DNA from: CAXBPY01 sp003455275
GTDB taxonomy: Bacteria > Bacteroidota > Bacteroidia > Chitinophagales > UBA10324
Assembly: GCA_963977675.1 (NCBI GenBank)
Contig: CAXBPY010000059.1
Location: 1-18,522, forward strand
Length of the DNA stretch: 18,522 nucleotides
Reading direction: 5' to 3'
A program made the translations under genes and the position numbers. The notes beneath the pieces were generated by a model that saw only the letters and a list, made by a program, of their open reading frames with translations, had not been told where the DNA came from and made no database searches. This document shows positions 7,692-13,896 of this stretch, one piece after another; position 1 is the first letter of the stretch; each line of letters begins with the position of its first letter.

Positions 7692-8591
7692 ATGAAATCA
7701 AGAGTTGCCAATCTGATTGTTGCCGGAGTTTCAAAGTGTGGTTCAACTTCTTTGTTTTCATATCTCGCGTCGCATCCGGATGTGTGCGGTTCAAGTGTGA
7801 AAGAAACCCAGTTTTTCATGCCATTGAAATTTGGAAAGGAACTGCTGCCAATTTCAGAGTATGAAAATTATTTTTCGAAATGCGCGAATGAAAAATTCCG
7901 GCTGGATGCAACACCATATTATTTATTCGGAAGAAAAAAAATAGCCGAAGCAATTCGTGAAGTTTCGCCGGATGCAAAAATCATTTTCATTTTTCGCGAA
8001 CCGGCAGCGCGGTCATTCAGTTGGTATCAGCATGCACAATATCACCTGATGGCGCCTGCTGAAACTTCATTCTTAGATTTTATTAGTGAAGGAGAAAAGA
8101 GAATTCGTGAAAATGAAAACAGTTGGGATAATTACACCAGGTCTCTTCAGGAAGGATTTTACTTTGAATCATTACAAGACTGGTTTAACATTTTTACCAA
8201 TGAAAATATTAAAATAGTATTCTTCGAAAATCTGAAAAACAACCCGAGAAATGTTCTGCACGAGATCTGTGAATGGTTAAACATTGACTCAGCATTAATT
8301 CCGGATTCTGTTCTGGTGCCTGAAAACACAAGAGGGAATTATCGTTTTCGCTGGTTTCGGAATTTGTTTTTGTGGGCCAGGAAAAATCAGAAGAAACTTT
8401 TTTTAACCAGCAAACCATTGAATCGTTTTCTGAAAAAAGTGGAGCAAAGGCTCAACAAAACTTCAAGGAAAGAATCGATGAGTGACGATGACAAAAAATA
8501 TTTACAGAATATTTTCAAAACTCATAATGAGAGCCTGAAAAAACTTTTAATTGAAAAAGGTTATTCGGAATTTCCGGATTGGTTGAAATAG
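7692..8591 (+). CDS. PAPS-dependent sulfotransferase
   Basis: This 299-residue protein matches the heparan-sulfate-type sulfotransferase fold. The 5'-phosphosulfate loop is GVSKCGSTSLFSYLASHP (core SKCGSTSL, residues 14-21). KETQFF at 39-42 resembles the family KEPHFF signature, DATPYYL follows at 72-78, and the 3'-phosphate site is FREPAARSFS at 101-110 with Arg102 and Ser108. The family transfers sulfate from 3'-phosphoadenylylsulfate to a hydroxyl or amine, usually on sugars. No signal peptide or membrane segment is evident, so it likely acts in the cytoplasm on a precursor made with the glycosyltransferase encoded 3 nt upstream. The substrate is unknown. The C-terminal third is lysine-rich. 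The gene converges with dtd; only 5 nt separate the two stop codons. Confidence 0.9.
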   Translation: MKSRVANLIVAGVSKCGSTSLFSYLASHPDVCGSSVKETQFFMPLKFGKELLPISEYENYFSKCANEKFRLDATPYYLFGRKKIAEAIREVSPDAKIIFIFREPAARSFSWYQHAQYHLMAPAETSFLDFISEGEKRIRENENSWDNYTRSLQEGFYFESLQDWFNIFTNENIKIVFFENLKNNPRNVLHEICEWLNIDSALIPDSVLVPENTRGNYRFRWFRNLFLWARKNQKKLFLTSKPLNRFLKKVEQRLNKTSRKESMSDDDKKYLQNIFKTHNESLKKLLIEKGYSEFPDWLK

Positions 8592-8596
8592 ATTTT

Positions 8597-9049
8597 TTAC
8601 TCCCGGTTTTTTGTATCAACCAAAATTGTAACGGGTCCATCATTCAGCAAATTCACTTTCATGTCGGCACCAAAAATTCCGGTTTCAATTTTTTTTCCTA
8701 AGTCATTCTGCAATTGCAAAATCATTTTTTCATAAATAGGAATTGCAATTTCAGGTCGTGCTGCTTTGATGTAAGATGGCCGGTTTCCTTTTTTAGTTGA
8801 TGCATGAAGTGTGAACTGACTCACCAGCAAAATATTTCCATCCACATCTTTCACCGAAAGGTTCATCACACCATTTTCATCATTAAAAATCCGGAGCGAA
8901 CAAATTTTATTGCTCAGCCATTCGATGTCTTCATCATTATCCGCCTCTTCAATTCCAAGCAGCACGAGCAATCCGGTTTTTATTTCTCCGGAAATATTTC
9001 CTTCCACAGAAACCGATGCTTCAATCACGCGCTGAATAACCGCTCTCAT
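8597..9049 (-). CDS. dtd: D-aminoacyl-tRNA deacylase
   Basis: DTD hydrolyses D-amino acids (and glycine mischarged on tRNA-Ala) from tRNA, a cytoplasmic proofreading step. The 150-residue length is typical. It starts with MRAVIQRV and has the SQFTL active-site motif at 77-81 (Thr80), the GIFGADMKV segment at 124-132, and the C-terminal NDGPVTILVDT, whose Gly138-Pro139 dipeptide excludes L-amino acids by reaching into the partner subunit. Its ATG overlaps the rsgA stop codon (ATGA), so it is translated from the rsgA transcript, probably by coupling. Downstream it runs into the convergent sulfotransferase gene with no recognisable terminator between them. Confidence 0.97.
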   Translation of the reverse strand: MRAVIQRVIEASVSVEGNISGEIKTGLLVLLGIEEADNDEDIEWLSNKICSLRIFNDENGVMNLSVKDVDGNILLVSQFTLHASTKKGNRPSYIKAARPEIAIPIYEKMILQLQNDLGKKIETGIFGADMKVNLLNDGPVTILVDTKNRE

Positions 9050-9984
9050 TTTCGCTCGTAAATTTTTTCGGTGCTGCGAAGGTCTTCAAGCATTTTGCAA
9101 TAATTCTTATAGCGTGATGCAGCGATTTCTTTCTTCTCCACCAACTCGCGTACTGCACATTTTGGCTCTGCGAGATGAACACAATTATTGAACTTGCAAT
9201 TATTCAGAGCACTTCGCATTTCAGGGAAGTAGTGAGAAAGTTCTCCTTCTTCCATATCAATAATTCCAAATTCTTTAATGCCTGGGGTATCAATTATGAA
9301 TCCGCCGAAAGGAAGCCGGATCATCTCAGCAAAGGTTGTGGTATGCATTCCTTTTTGATGATAATCGGAAACATCACCGACCTTTAAGTTCAAATCAGGA
9401 ATCAGTTTGTTGATGAGCGTGCTTTTTCCAACTCCACTGTGACCAGCAACCAGATTCACTTTGTTACTCATCAATTCACGAATCTCTTCAAGGTGTTCTT
9501 CAAATTTTGCTGAAAGAAGAATGACTTCGTAACCGGCTTTATAGTAGGTGTTTTTCCATTCCTCTGCATCTTTTAAATCTTCGGAGGAATACAAATCCAT
9601 TTTGTTCAGCAGAATGGTGGAAGGAATGTGGTACGCCTCGGCTGTCACTAAAAATCTATCTACAAACCCGGTTGAAGTAACCGGATGTTTCAATGTTGCT
9701 ATCACATACGCGCGGTCAATGTTGGAAGCAAGTATGTGTTCGGCTGTTCTGTGTTTCGCACTCTGGCGAATGATATAATTATCGCGCTTCAATACTTCAC
9801 TTATTACTGAGGCGCTGTTTTCTTTTTCGGGTTCTGTCAACACCCAATCACCAATTACGACCGGGTTGGTGGTGCGCCGGTCTTCGAGCCGGAGTTTCCC
9901 TTTCAGGCGGCATTGAATAATGGAATCATCTTCCATCATTACATCATACCAGCTTCCGGTTGATTTAATTACTCTGCCTTTCAT
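9046..9984 (-). CDS. rsgA: Ribosome small-subunit-dependent GTPase A
   Basis: RsgA is a circularly permuted GTPase that checks late 30S maturation and releases assembly factors. An OB-fold occupies about residues 1-65. The GTPase motifs occur in permuted order: G4 NKMD (127-130), G5 LLSAK (156-160), G1 GHSGVGKS (181-188), the switch I segment HTTTF (214-218) and G3 DTPG (232-235). The C-terminal zinc site is Cys263, Cys268, His270 and Cys276 (CKFNNCVHLAEPKC). The 312-residue length is normal. Its last 4 nt overlap the dtd start. The first codon is preceded by a short run of degenerate 7-nt repeats (9985-10019), so the 5' leader is unusual. Confidence 0.97.
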   Translation of the reverse strand: MKGRVIKSTGSWYDVMMEDDSIIQCRLKGKLRLEDRRTTNPVVIGDWVLTEPEKENSASVISEVLKRDNYIIRQSAKHRTAEHILASNIDRAYVIATLKHPVTSTGFVDRFLVTAEAYHIPSTILLNKMDLYSSEDLKDAEEWKNTYYKAGYEVILLSAKFEEHLEEIRELMSNKVNLVAGHSGVGKSTLINKLIPDLNLKVGDVSDYHQKGMHTTTFAEMIRLPFGGFIIDTPGIKEFGIIDMEEGELSHYFPEMRSALNNCKFNNCVHLAEPKCAVRELVEKKEIAASRYKNYCKMLEDLRSTEKIYERK

Positions 9985-10019
9985 GCAACAGTTGACAGTT
10001 TGCTATTGGCGACTGGCGG
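9985..10019. repeat. Degenerate heptanucleotide repeat, GC-richer type, abutting the rsgA start
   Basis: On the plus strand five consecutive 7-mers can be read: gcaacag, ttgacag, tttgcta, ttggcga, ctggcgg. Neighbouring units share TTGRC or TGGCG cores. The array touches the rsgA ATG, so it would lie in the 5' leader or promoter of rsgA. Confidence 0.55.
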
Positions 10020-10040
10020 TGTTTGAAGGAAATAAAGTTT

Positions 10041-10096
10041 CAAATCACATATTTCATTATTCATAAATAATCTTAAATCTAAGATCACAATTCTCA
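10041..10096. repeat. Degenerate heptanucleotide repeat, AT-rich type, with a small hairpin
   Basis: Read in sevens from 10041: caaatca, catattt, cattatt, cataaat, aatctta, aatctaa, gatcaca, attctca. The array reaches the stop codon of the GGGPS-like gene. Within it, ATCTTA (10070-10075) and TAAGAT (10080-10085) form a 6-bp hairpin with a 4-nt loop. It might serve as a weak end for that gene, but there is no T-tract. Confidence 0.45.
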
Positions 10097-10846
10097 AATA
10101 GCTGCTGTTGCATGAATTGCATTGGCAATACTCATTATGAGTGAAGCATCTTTTTCAATTGCATTTCCAACCACAATAATATCTGCGCCGGCTTTGCAAT
10201 TTTCAATAGCTTTTTCAGGAGTGGTAATTCCGCCACCCACAATAATCGGGAGATTTATATTTTCTCTCACTGCTTTAATCATACTGCTGCGAATCGCTTG
10301 CTGGGCACCGCTTCCGGCGTCCATGTAAAGAACTTTAAGTCCAAGCATTTCGCCGGCCATGGCAGTGCAAACTGCAATATCATTTTTGTCGTGAGGAATC
10401 GGTGTGGTGTTGCTGATATATGAAACCGTAGTCGGAACTCCGCCATTTACCAGCATATATCCGGTAGAAATAATTTCTAATCCGCTTTGTTTAAGCATCG
10501 GTGCAGCAACTACATGCTGACCAATCAGGAGTTCAGGATTTCTTCCTGAGATGAGTGACAGAAAAAAAACTGCATCTGCTTTGGGATTTACCTGCATAGC
10601 ACTTCCCGGAAATAGAATCACAGGAATATCACAACTGCTTTTTATAATATCGAGGCAAACATCGAGTGTATCATTCACGAGCAAGCTTCCTCCTAAAAAC
10701 AAATAATCAACCTCTGCTTTCACCGCCAACTCAACAGTATTGAGGATAGAGTCACTGCTGACTTTATCAGGATCAATCAGCACTGCAAATTTTTTTCTGC
10801 CTGTTTTTCTAGATTCAAGAAATGATGAGTAAACTTTTTTCTCCAT
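10094..10846 (-). CDS. Geranylgeranylglyceryl/heptaprenylglyceryl phosphate synthase family protein (GGGPS, PcrB-like)
   Basis: The 250-residue TIM-barrel prenyltransferase family links a polyprenyl diphosphate to sn-glycerol-1-phosphate, the first step of archaeal-type ether lipids. Visible signatures: KKFAVLIDPDK (20-28), YLFLGGSLL (48-56), ILFPGSAMQV (77-86), STGYMLVNGG (127-136), YMDAGSGA (174-181), and the phosphate-binding loops IIVGGGITTPEKA (201-213) and VVGNAIEKD (226-233). The length fits group II GGGPS enzymes, which occur in archaea and in Bacteroidota; the Firmicutes PcrB is shorter. Chain length and in vivo role in Bacteroidota are not settled, and no other ether-lipid gene is in the window. 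It lies upstream of rsgA on the same strand with a 109-bp gap, and is divergent from the aminotransferase gene. Confidence 0.93.
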   Translation of the reverse strand: MEKKVYSSFLESRKTGRKKFAVLIDPDKVSSDSILNTVELAVKAEVDYLFLGGSLLVNDTLDVCLDIIKSSCDIPVILFPGSAMQVNPKADAVFFLSLISGRNPELLIGQHVVAAPMLKQSGLEIISTGYMLVNGGVPTTVSYISNTTPIPHDKNDIAVCTAMAGEMLGLKVLYMDAGSGAQQAIRSSMIKAVRENINLPIIVGGGITTPEKAIENCKAGADIIVVGNAIEKDASLIMSIANAIHATAAI

Positions 10847-10864
10847 TCAGAATTTGTTCGTTGT

Positions 10865-10872
10865 CAAAAATA
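10865..10872 (-). promoter_or_regulatory. Candidate -7 element (TATTTTTG) for the GGGPS-like gene
   Basis: The minus strand reads TATTTTTG, an exact TAnnTTTG match, ending 18 nt upstream of the ATG at 10846. The spacing would give a short leader. No exact TTG lies at the usual -33 distance. The rest of the 10847-11043 divergent gap shows no other clear site apart from the repeat and promoter listed near 11 kb. Confidence 0.4.
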
Positions 10873-10996
10873 GAATTACACAATTAAACAGCGAATCCTC
10901 ATCGCATTTCTTTTAAGCAATTTCGCAAACAAAATAAATCTTGTTAGCGGCTTGTGTATGGGGGTAATAATTTGCAGAACGGTTATCAATAAATCC

Positions 10997-11031
10997 GACC
11001 TTGAACCACTAACCACCAGCCACTCACGAGT
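10997..11031. repeat. Degenerate heptanucleotide repeat before the aminotransferase gene
   Basis: In sevens from 10997: gaccttg, aaccact, aaccacc, agccact, cacgagt. Three central units share a (A)RCCAC core. The stretch 11008-11023 is repeated exactly, inverted, at 13811-13826. Confidence 0.6.
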
Positions 11032-11039
11032 TACATTCG
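11032..11039 (+). promoter_or_regulatory. Candidate -7-like element (TACATTCG) directly before the aminotransferase start
   Basis: TACATTCG differs by one base from TAnnTTTG and ends only 4 nt before the ATG at 11044. If it is a true -7 element, transcription would begin at or just past the start codon, implying a leaderless mRNA or a later start codon. Confidence 0.3.
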
Positions 11040-11043
11040 CCTC

Positions 11044-12201
11044 ATGCCTCATTTTCCATCATCAGTTACATCTAAACTTCCAAATACAGGAACAACAATT
11101 TTCGCTGTAATGTCTGCCCTTGCAGCAGAACACAATGCTGTGAATCTCGGTCAGGGCTTTCCTGATTTTATGTGTGAGCCCGATTTGCTGAAGTATGTAA
11201 ATGAGGCAATACAAAAAGGATTTAATCAATACGCACCAATGCCCGGCTTGCTGAGTTTGCGCGAGCAGATTGCAGAGAAGGCAAATGATTTGTATGGCGC
11301 TCAATTCAATCCCGCAACTGAGGTCACCATTACTGCCGGCGGAACTGAAGCAATTTATTCAGCGATCACAGCTGTGATAAACAAAGGCGATGAAGTCATC
11401 ATTTTCGAACCCGCGTATGATTGTTATGCCCCGGCTGTTGAGTTAAGTGGTGGAATTCCAATTTACATTTCACTTGAACCACCCTTGTATAAAATTCCGT
11501 GGGATCAGGTAAAAGCATGCATCACTCCCCGTACTAAAATGATCATGCTCAACACACCACACAACCCTAGTGGAACAATTTTGAGTGAACAAGAAATGAA
11601 GCAACTCGAAATCATCACGAGCAACACTAACATTATTTTACTGAGCGATGAAGTGTATGAGCACATCATTTTCGATGGGAAGAAACACGAGAGTGTTTTG
11701 AAATATCCTGCGTTGGCTGAGCGGAGTTTTGTGATTTACTCCTTCGGAAAAACTTATCACAACACGGGATGGAAAATGGGTTACTGCCTTGCGCCCGAAG
11801 CGCTGATGAATGAATTCAGAAAAGTGCACCAATACATTGTATTCAGCGCGAACACTTCGCTGCAACATGCTTTTGCTGAAATCATGAAGCAAAAGGATTT
11901 GTATCTGCAACTCGGAAAATTTTATGAAGAGAAACGGAATTATTTCCTCGAACTTATTCGCAATTCCCGATTCAGGTTCACTCCGTCATCAGGTAGCTAT
12001 TTTCAATTGCTCGATTACTCTGCGATTACAGATGAAAAAGACACCGACTTCGCAATCCGTTTAGTAAAGGAATTTAAAATCGCTTCAGTGCCGATGTCAG
12101 TTTTCTATCACAATCAAAATGATTTTAAGCAACTTCGTTTCTGTTTTGCGAAACAAAATTCTACTTTGGAAAAGGCAGCGGAATGCCTTGTGAAAATTTG
12201 A
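11044..12201 (+). CDS. PLP-dependent aminotransferase, YbdL/methionine aminotransferase type
   Basis: This 385-residue fold-type I aminotransferase closely resembles E. coli YbdL, which transaminates methionine and some aromatic amino acids. Matching stretches are NLGQGFPDF (34-42), NQYAPMPG (61-68), TAGGTEAIYSAI (97-108), NTPHNPSG (170-177, Asn174 near PLP), SDEVYEH (201-207, Asp202 to the pyridine nitrogen), SFGKTYHNTGWK (233-244, Schiff-base Lys236), and LRFCFAK near the C-terminus, with the carboxylate-binding Arg. It is cytoplasmic. Substrate preference (methionine, glutamine, kynurenine) cannot be fixed from the motifs. The start at 11044 gives the usual N-terminus (SKLPNTGTTIFAVMSALA). 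The downstream gap to kdsD is 93 bp and contains heptad repeats. Confidence 0.94.
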   Translation: MPHFPSSVTSKLPNTGTTIFAVMSALAAEHNAVNLGQGFPDFMCEPDLLKYVNEAIQKGFNQYAPMPGLLSLREQIAEKANDLYGAQFNPATEVTITAGGTEAIYSAITAVINKGDEVIIFEPAYDCYAPAVELSGGIPIYISLEPPLYKIPWDQVKACITPRTKMIMLNTPHNPSGTILSEQEMKQLEIITSNTNIILLSDEVYEHIIFDGKKHESVLKYPALAERSFVIYSFGKTYHNTGWKMGYCLAPEALMNEFRKVHQYIVFSANTSLQHAFAEIMKQKDLYLQLGKFYEEKRNYFLELIRNSRFRFTPSSGSYFQLLDYSAITDEKDTDFAIRLVKEFKIASVPMSVFYHNQNDFKQLRFCFAKQNSTLEKAAECLVKI

Positions 12202-12221
12202 TTATTAATTTTCAAATTATA

Positions 12222-12256
12222 AATAATCATAATTCTAAAATCTGAATTCTAAAATT
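12222..12256. repeat. Degenerate AT-rich heptanucleotide repeat between the aminotransferase gene and kdsD
   Basis: In sevens from 12222: aataatc, ataattc, taaaatc, tgaattc, taaaatt, with units two apart nearly identical. The first unit also pairs with GATTATT (12200-12206, overlapping the aminotransferase stop codon), giving a 7-bp AT stem. This could be a weak transcript end, but there is no GC stem or T-tract. Confidence 0.5.
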
Positions 12257-12266
12257 CCTCTCTCCT

Positions 12267-12274
12267 TACATTTA
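12267..12274 (+). promoter_or_regulatory. Candidate -7-like element (TACATTTA) for kdsD
   Basis: TACATTTA has one mismatch to TAnnTTTG and lies 20 nt before the TTG start of kdsD. It follows directly after the heptad repeats. No -33 TTG is seen. Confidence 0.3.
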
Positions 12275-12294
12275 CCCCAGAAAATATTTCACAC

Positions 12295-13260
12295 TTGACT
12301 GATAAAAAAATTCTCGACTCAGCCCGCGCCACTTTCCGTATTGAAGCAGAATCAGTGAGTTCGCTTTCAAAATTTCTTTCTAATGATTTTGTGAATGCAG
12401 TGAAGAAAATTTTTTCTTCGAAAGGCAGAGTGGTGGTAACAGGAATTGGAAAGAGCGCCATCATTGCTCAGAAAATTGTCGCCACATTTAATTCTACCGG
12501 AACGCCAGCACTTTACATGCACGCGGCTGATGCCATTCATGGTGATTTGGGAATGATGCAAAAAGAGGATGTGGTGATTTGTATTTCGAAAAGCGGTGAG
12601 AGTGCAGAAATAAAAGTGCTTGTTCCATTGGTGAAGCATTCAAAAAATTTTTTGATTGCCATTGTTGGAAACACAAATTCTTTCCTCGCAAAAAATGCCG
12701 ACCTGATTCTGAACACTACTATAACGAAAGAAGCGTGCGCAAACAATCTTGCTCCGACTGCAAGCACCACTGCGCAACTTGCGATGGGTGACGCGCTCGC
12801 AGTTGCGCTGCAAGAGCTCCGCGGTTTCTCTTCAAAAGATTTTGCGCGTGTGCATCCGGGTGGCGCACTTGGAAAAAAACTCTATCTCACGGTTGAAGAA
12901 TTATCTGCCCAACACAATCGGCCTTCAGTTTTAGAAAACGATTCGCTCAGCAAGGTGATGATGGAAATGACAGCCGGAAGATTGGGCGCCGCTGCTGTGC
13001 TCGATTCAAAAGGAAAACTTAAAGGCATTATTACCGACGGCGATTTGCGCAGGTTGATGGAAAAGAAAAATGATTTCTCTCTTGTGAAAGCCGGTGAGTT
13101 GATGAATAAAAATCCGAAAACAATTCAGGCGGGCGAGCTTGCCGTGAATGCACTTGAACTCATTCGCGCCAATAACATTTCACAAATTGTGGTGATGAAA
13201 AAAAATTCTTACATCGGAATGCTTCACATTCATGATTTGCTGAGAGAAGGACTTCTCTGA
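12295..13260 (+). CDS. kdsD: D-arabinose-5-phosphate isomerase (KdsD/KpsF family, SIS plus two CBS domains)
   Basis: This enzyme converts ribulose 5-phosphate to arabinose 5-phosphate, the first step of Kdo synthesis for LPS. The SIS domain is at about 35-190 and the tandem CBS domains at about 207-321. The four residues reported as important in E. coli KdsD (Lys59, Glu111, Glu152, His193) correspond here to Lys53, Glu105, Glu146 and His187, all with the same 6-residue offset. Key stretches are GIGKSAIIAQK, HGDLGMM, ISKSGESAE, NNLAPTASTT and HPGGALGKK. The start is TTG at 12295; no in-frame ATG occurs upstream within the gap and the first internal Met is far inside the SIS domain. The next gene starts 31 nt downstream on the same strand. 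Confidence 0.95.
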   Translation: MTDKKILDSARATFRIEAESVSSLSKFLSNDFVNAVKKIFSSKGRVVVTGIGKSAIIAQKIVATFNSTGTPALYMHAADAIHGDLGMMQKEDVVICISKSGESAEIKVLVPLVKHSKNFLIAIVGNTNSFLAKNADLILNTTITKEACANNLAPTASTTAQLAMGDALAVALQELRGFSSKDFARVHPGGALGKKLYLTVEELSAQHNRPSVLENDSLSKVMMEMTAGRLGAAAVLDSKGKLKGIITDGDLRRLMEKKNDFSLVKAGELMNKNPKTIQAGELAVNALELIRANNISQIVVMKKNSYIGMLHIHDLLREGLL

Positions 13261-13288
13261 TATCAAAAATTAAATATCAAAAATCAAA
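13261..13288. repeat. Heptanucleotide repeat between kdsD and the carbonic-anhydrase-like gene
   Basis: In sevens from 13261: tatcaaa, aattaaa, tatcaaa, aatcaaa, leading straight into the ATG at 13292. It forms essentially the entire intergenic spacer and an A-rich leader that could help translation initiation. Confidence 0.55.
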
Positions 13289-13291
13289 AAA

Positions 13292-13804
13292 ATGAGTTTG
13301 ATAAAATCGGTTCGCGGCTTTACTCCTTCATTCGGAAAAAATATTTTTCTTGCTGAAACAGCAACGGTGATTGGCGATGTGATTATGGGCGATGATTGTT
13401 CGGTGTGGTATAATGCTGTTGTGCGCGGCGATGTGCATTGGATTCGGATCGGCAACAAGGTGAACATACAAGATGGCGCTGTGATTCATTGCACTTATCA
13501 AAAGGCTCCGACAACTATTGGCAACAATGTCTCCATCGGACACAACGCAATTGTGCATGGCTGCACGCTTGAAGACAATGTGCTCGTTGGGATGGGTGCC
13601 ATCGTCATGGATCATTGTGTGGTAGAAAAAAATTCACTAATCGCTGCGGGCTCAGTAGTGCTTGAGAACATGAGAATGGAAACCGGAAGCATTTACGCGG
13701 GTGTTCCTGCGAAGAAGGTGAAAGAAATTAGCCCCGAACATTTCGAACAAATCAATATGCGCATCGCAAATAATTATGTGATGTATGCGGAGTGGTTTAA
13801 GTAG
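13292..13804 (+). CDS. Gamma-carbonic-anhydrase-like left-handed beta-helix protein (YrdA/PaaY type)
   Basis: The 170-residue protein is built of hexapeptide repeats (for example TVIGDVIMGDDCSVW and TTIGNNVSIGHNAIVHGC) followed by a C-terminal helix. It has the gamma-CA landmarks VVRGDV (43-48), NIQDGAVIH (58-66), and three histidines placed like the zinc ligands: His66, His84 and His89. Trimers of this family bind a metal between subunits. Some hydrate CO2, while many bacterial YrdA/PaaY/CaiE relatives have weak, absent or different activity, so the reaction is uncertain. It follows kdsD after 31 nt on the same strand and is probably in its operon. Cytoplasmic; no signal peptide. Confidence 0.9.
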   Translation: MSLIKSVRGFTPSFGKNIFLAETATVIGDVIMGDDCSVWYNAVVRGDVHWIRIGNKVNIQDGAVIHCTYQKAPTTIGNNVSIGHNAIVHGCTLEDNVLVGMGAIVMDHCVVEKNSLIAAGSVVLENMRMETGSIYAGVPAKKVKEISPEHFEQINMRIANNYVMYAEWFK

Positions 13805-13831
13805 TGGTTCGTGGCTGGTGGTTAGTAGTTA
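13804..13831. repeat. Heptanucleotide repeat after the carbonic-anhydrase-like gene
   Basis: In sevens from the last base of the stop codon: gtggttc, gtggctg, gtggtta, gtagtta. Consensus GTGGTTA, whose reverse complement TAACCAC matches the units at 11004-11017. Positions 13811-13826 are an exact inverted copy of 11008-11023. Confidence 0.65.
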
Positions 13832-13863
13832 GCTTCATTTGAGAAATCATAATTCATCATGTA

Positions 13864-13881
13864 AATCTGCGTAATCTGCGT
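13864..13881. repeat. Perfect tandem 9-mer (aatctgcgt x2) upstream of the CtlX-like gene
   Basis: Two exact copies of AATCTGCGT lie side by side, ending 15 nt before the ATG at 13897. Just upstream (13845-13855) is AATCATAATTC, which also occurs at 12225-12235 in another gap. The position suggests a promoter or leader role, but no function is established. Confidence 0.6.
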
Positions 13882-13896
13882 TCCATTGTATTTCGA

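Noticed and set aside
10070..10085. Intrinsic terminator for the GGGPS-like gene
   Set aside because: The 6-bp stem is all but one pair A-T per arm and has no T-tract; it is better explained as part of the AT-rich heptad array.
12200..12228. Terminator after the aminotransferase gene
   Set aside because: The 7-bp stem is AT-rich with a 15-nt loop and no T-run, and one arm overlaps the stop codon; too weak to call.
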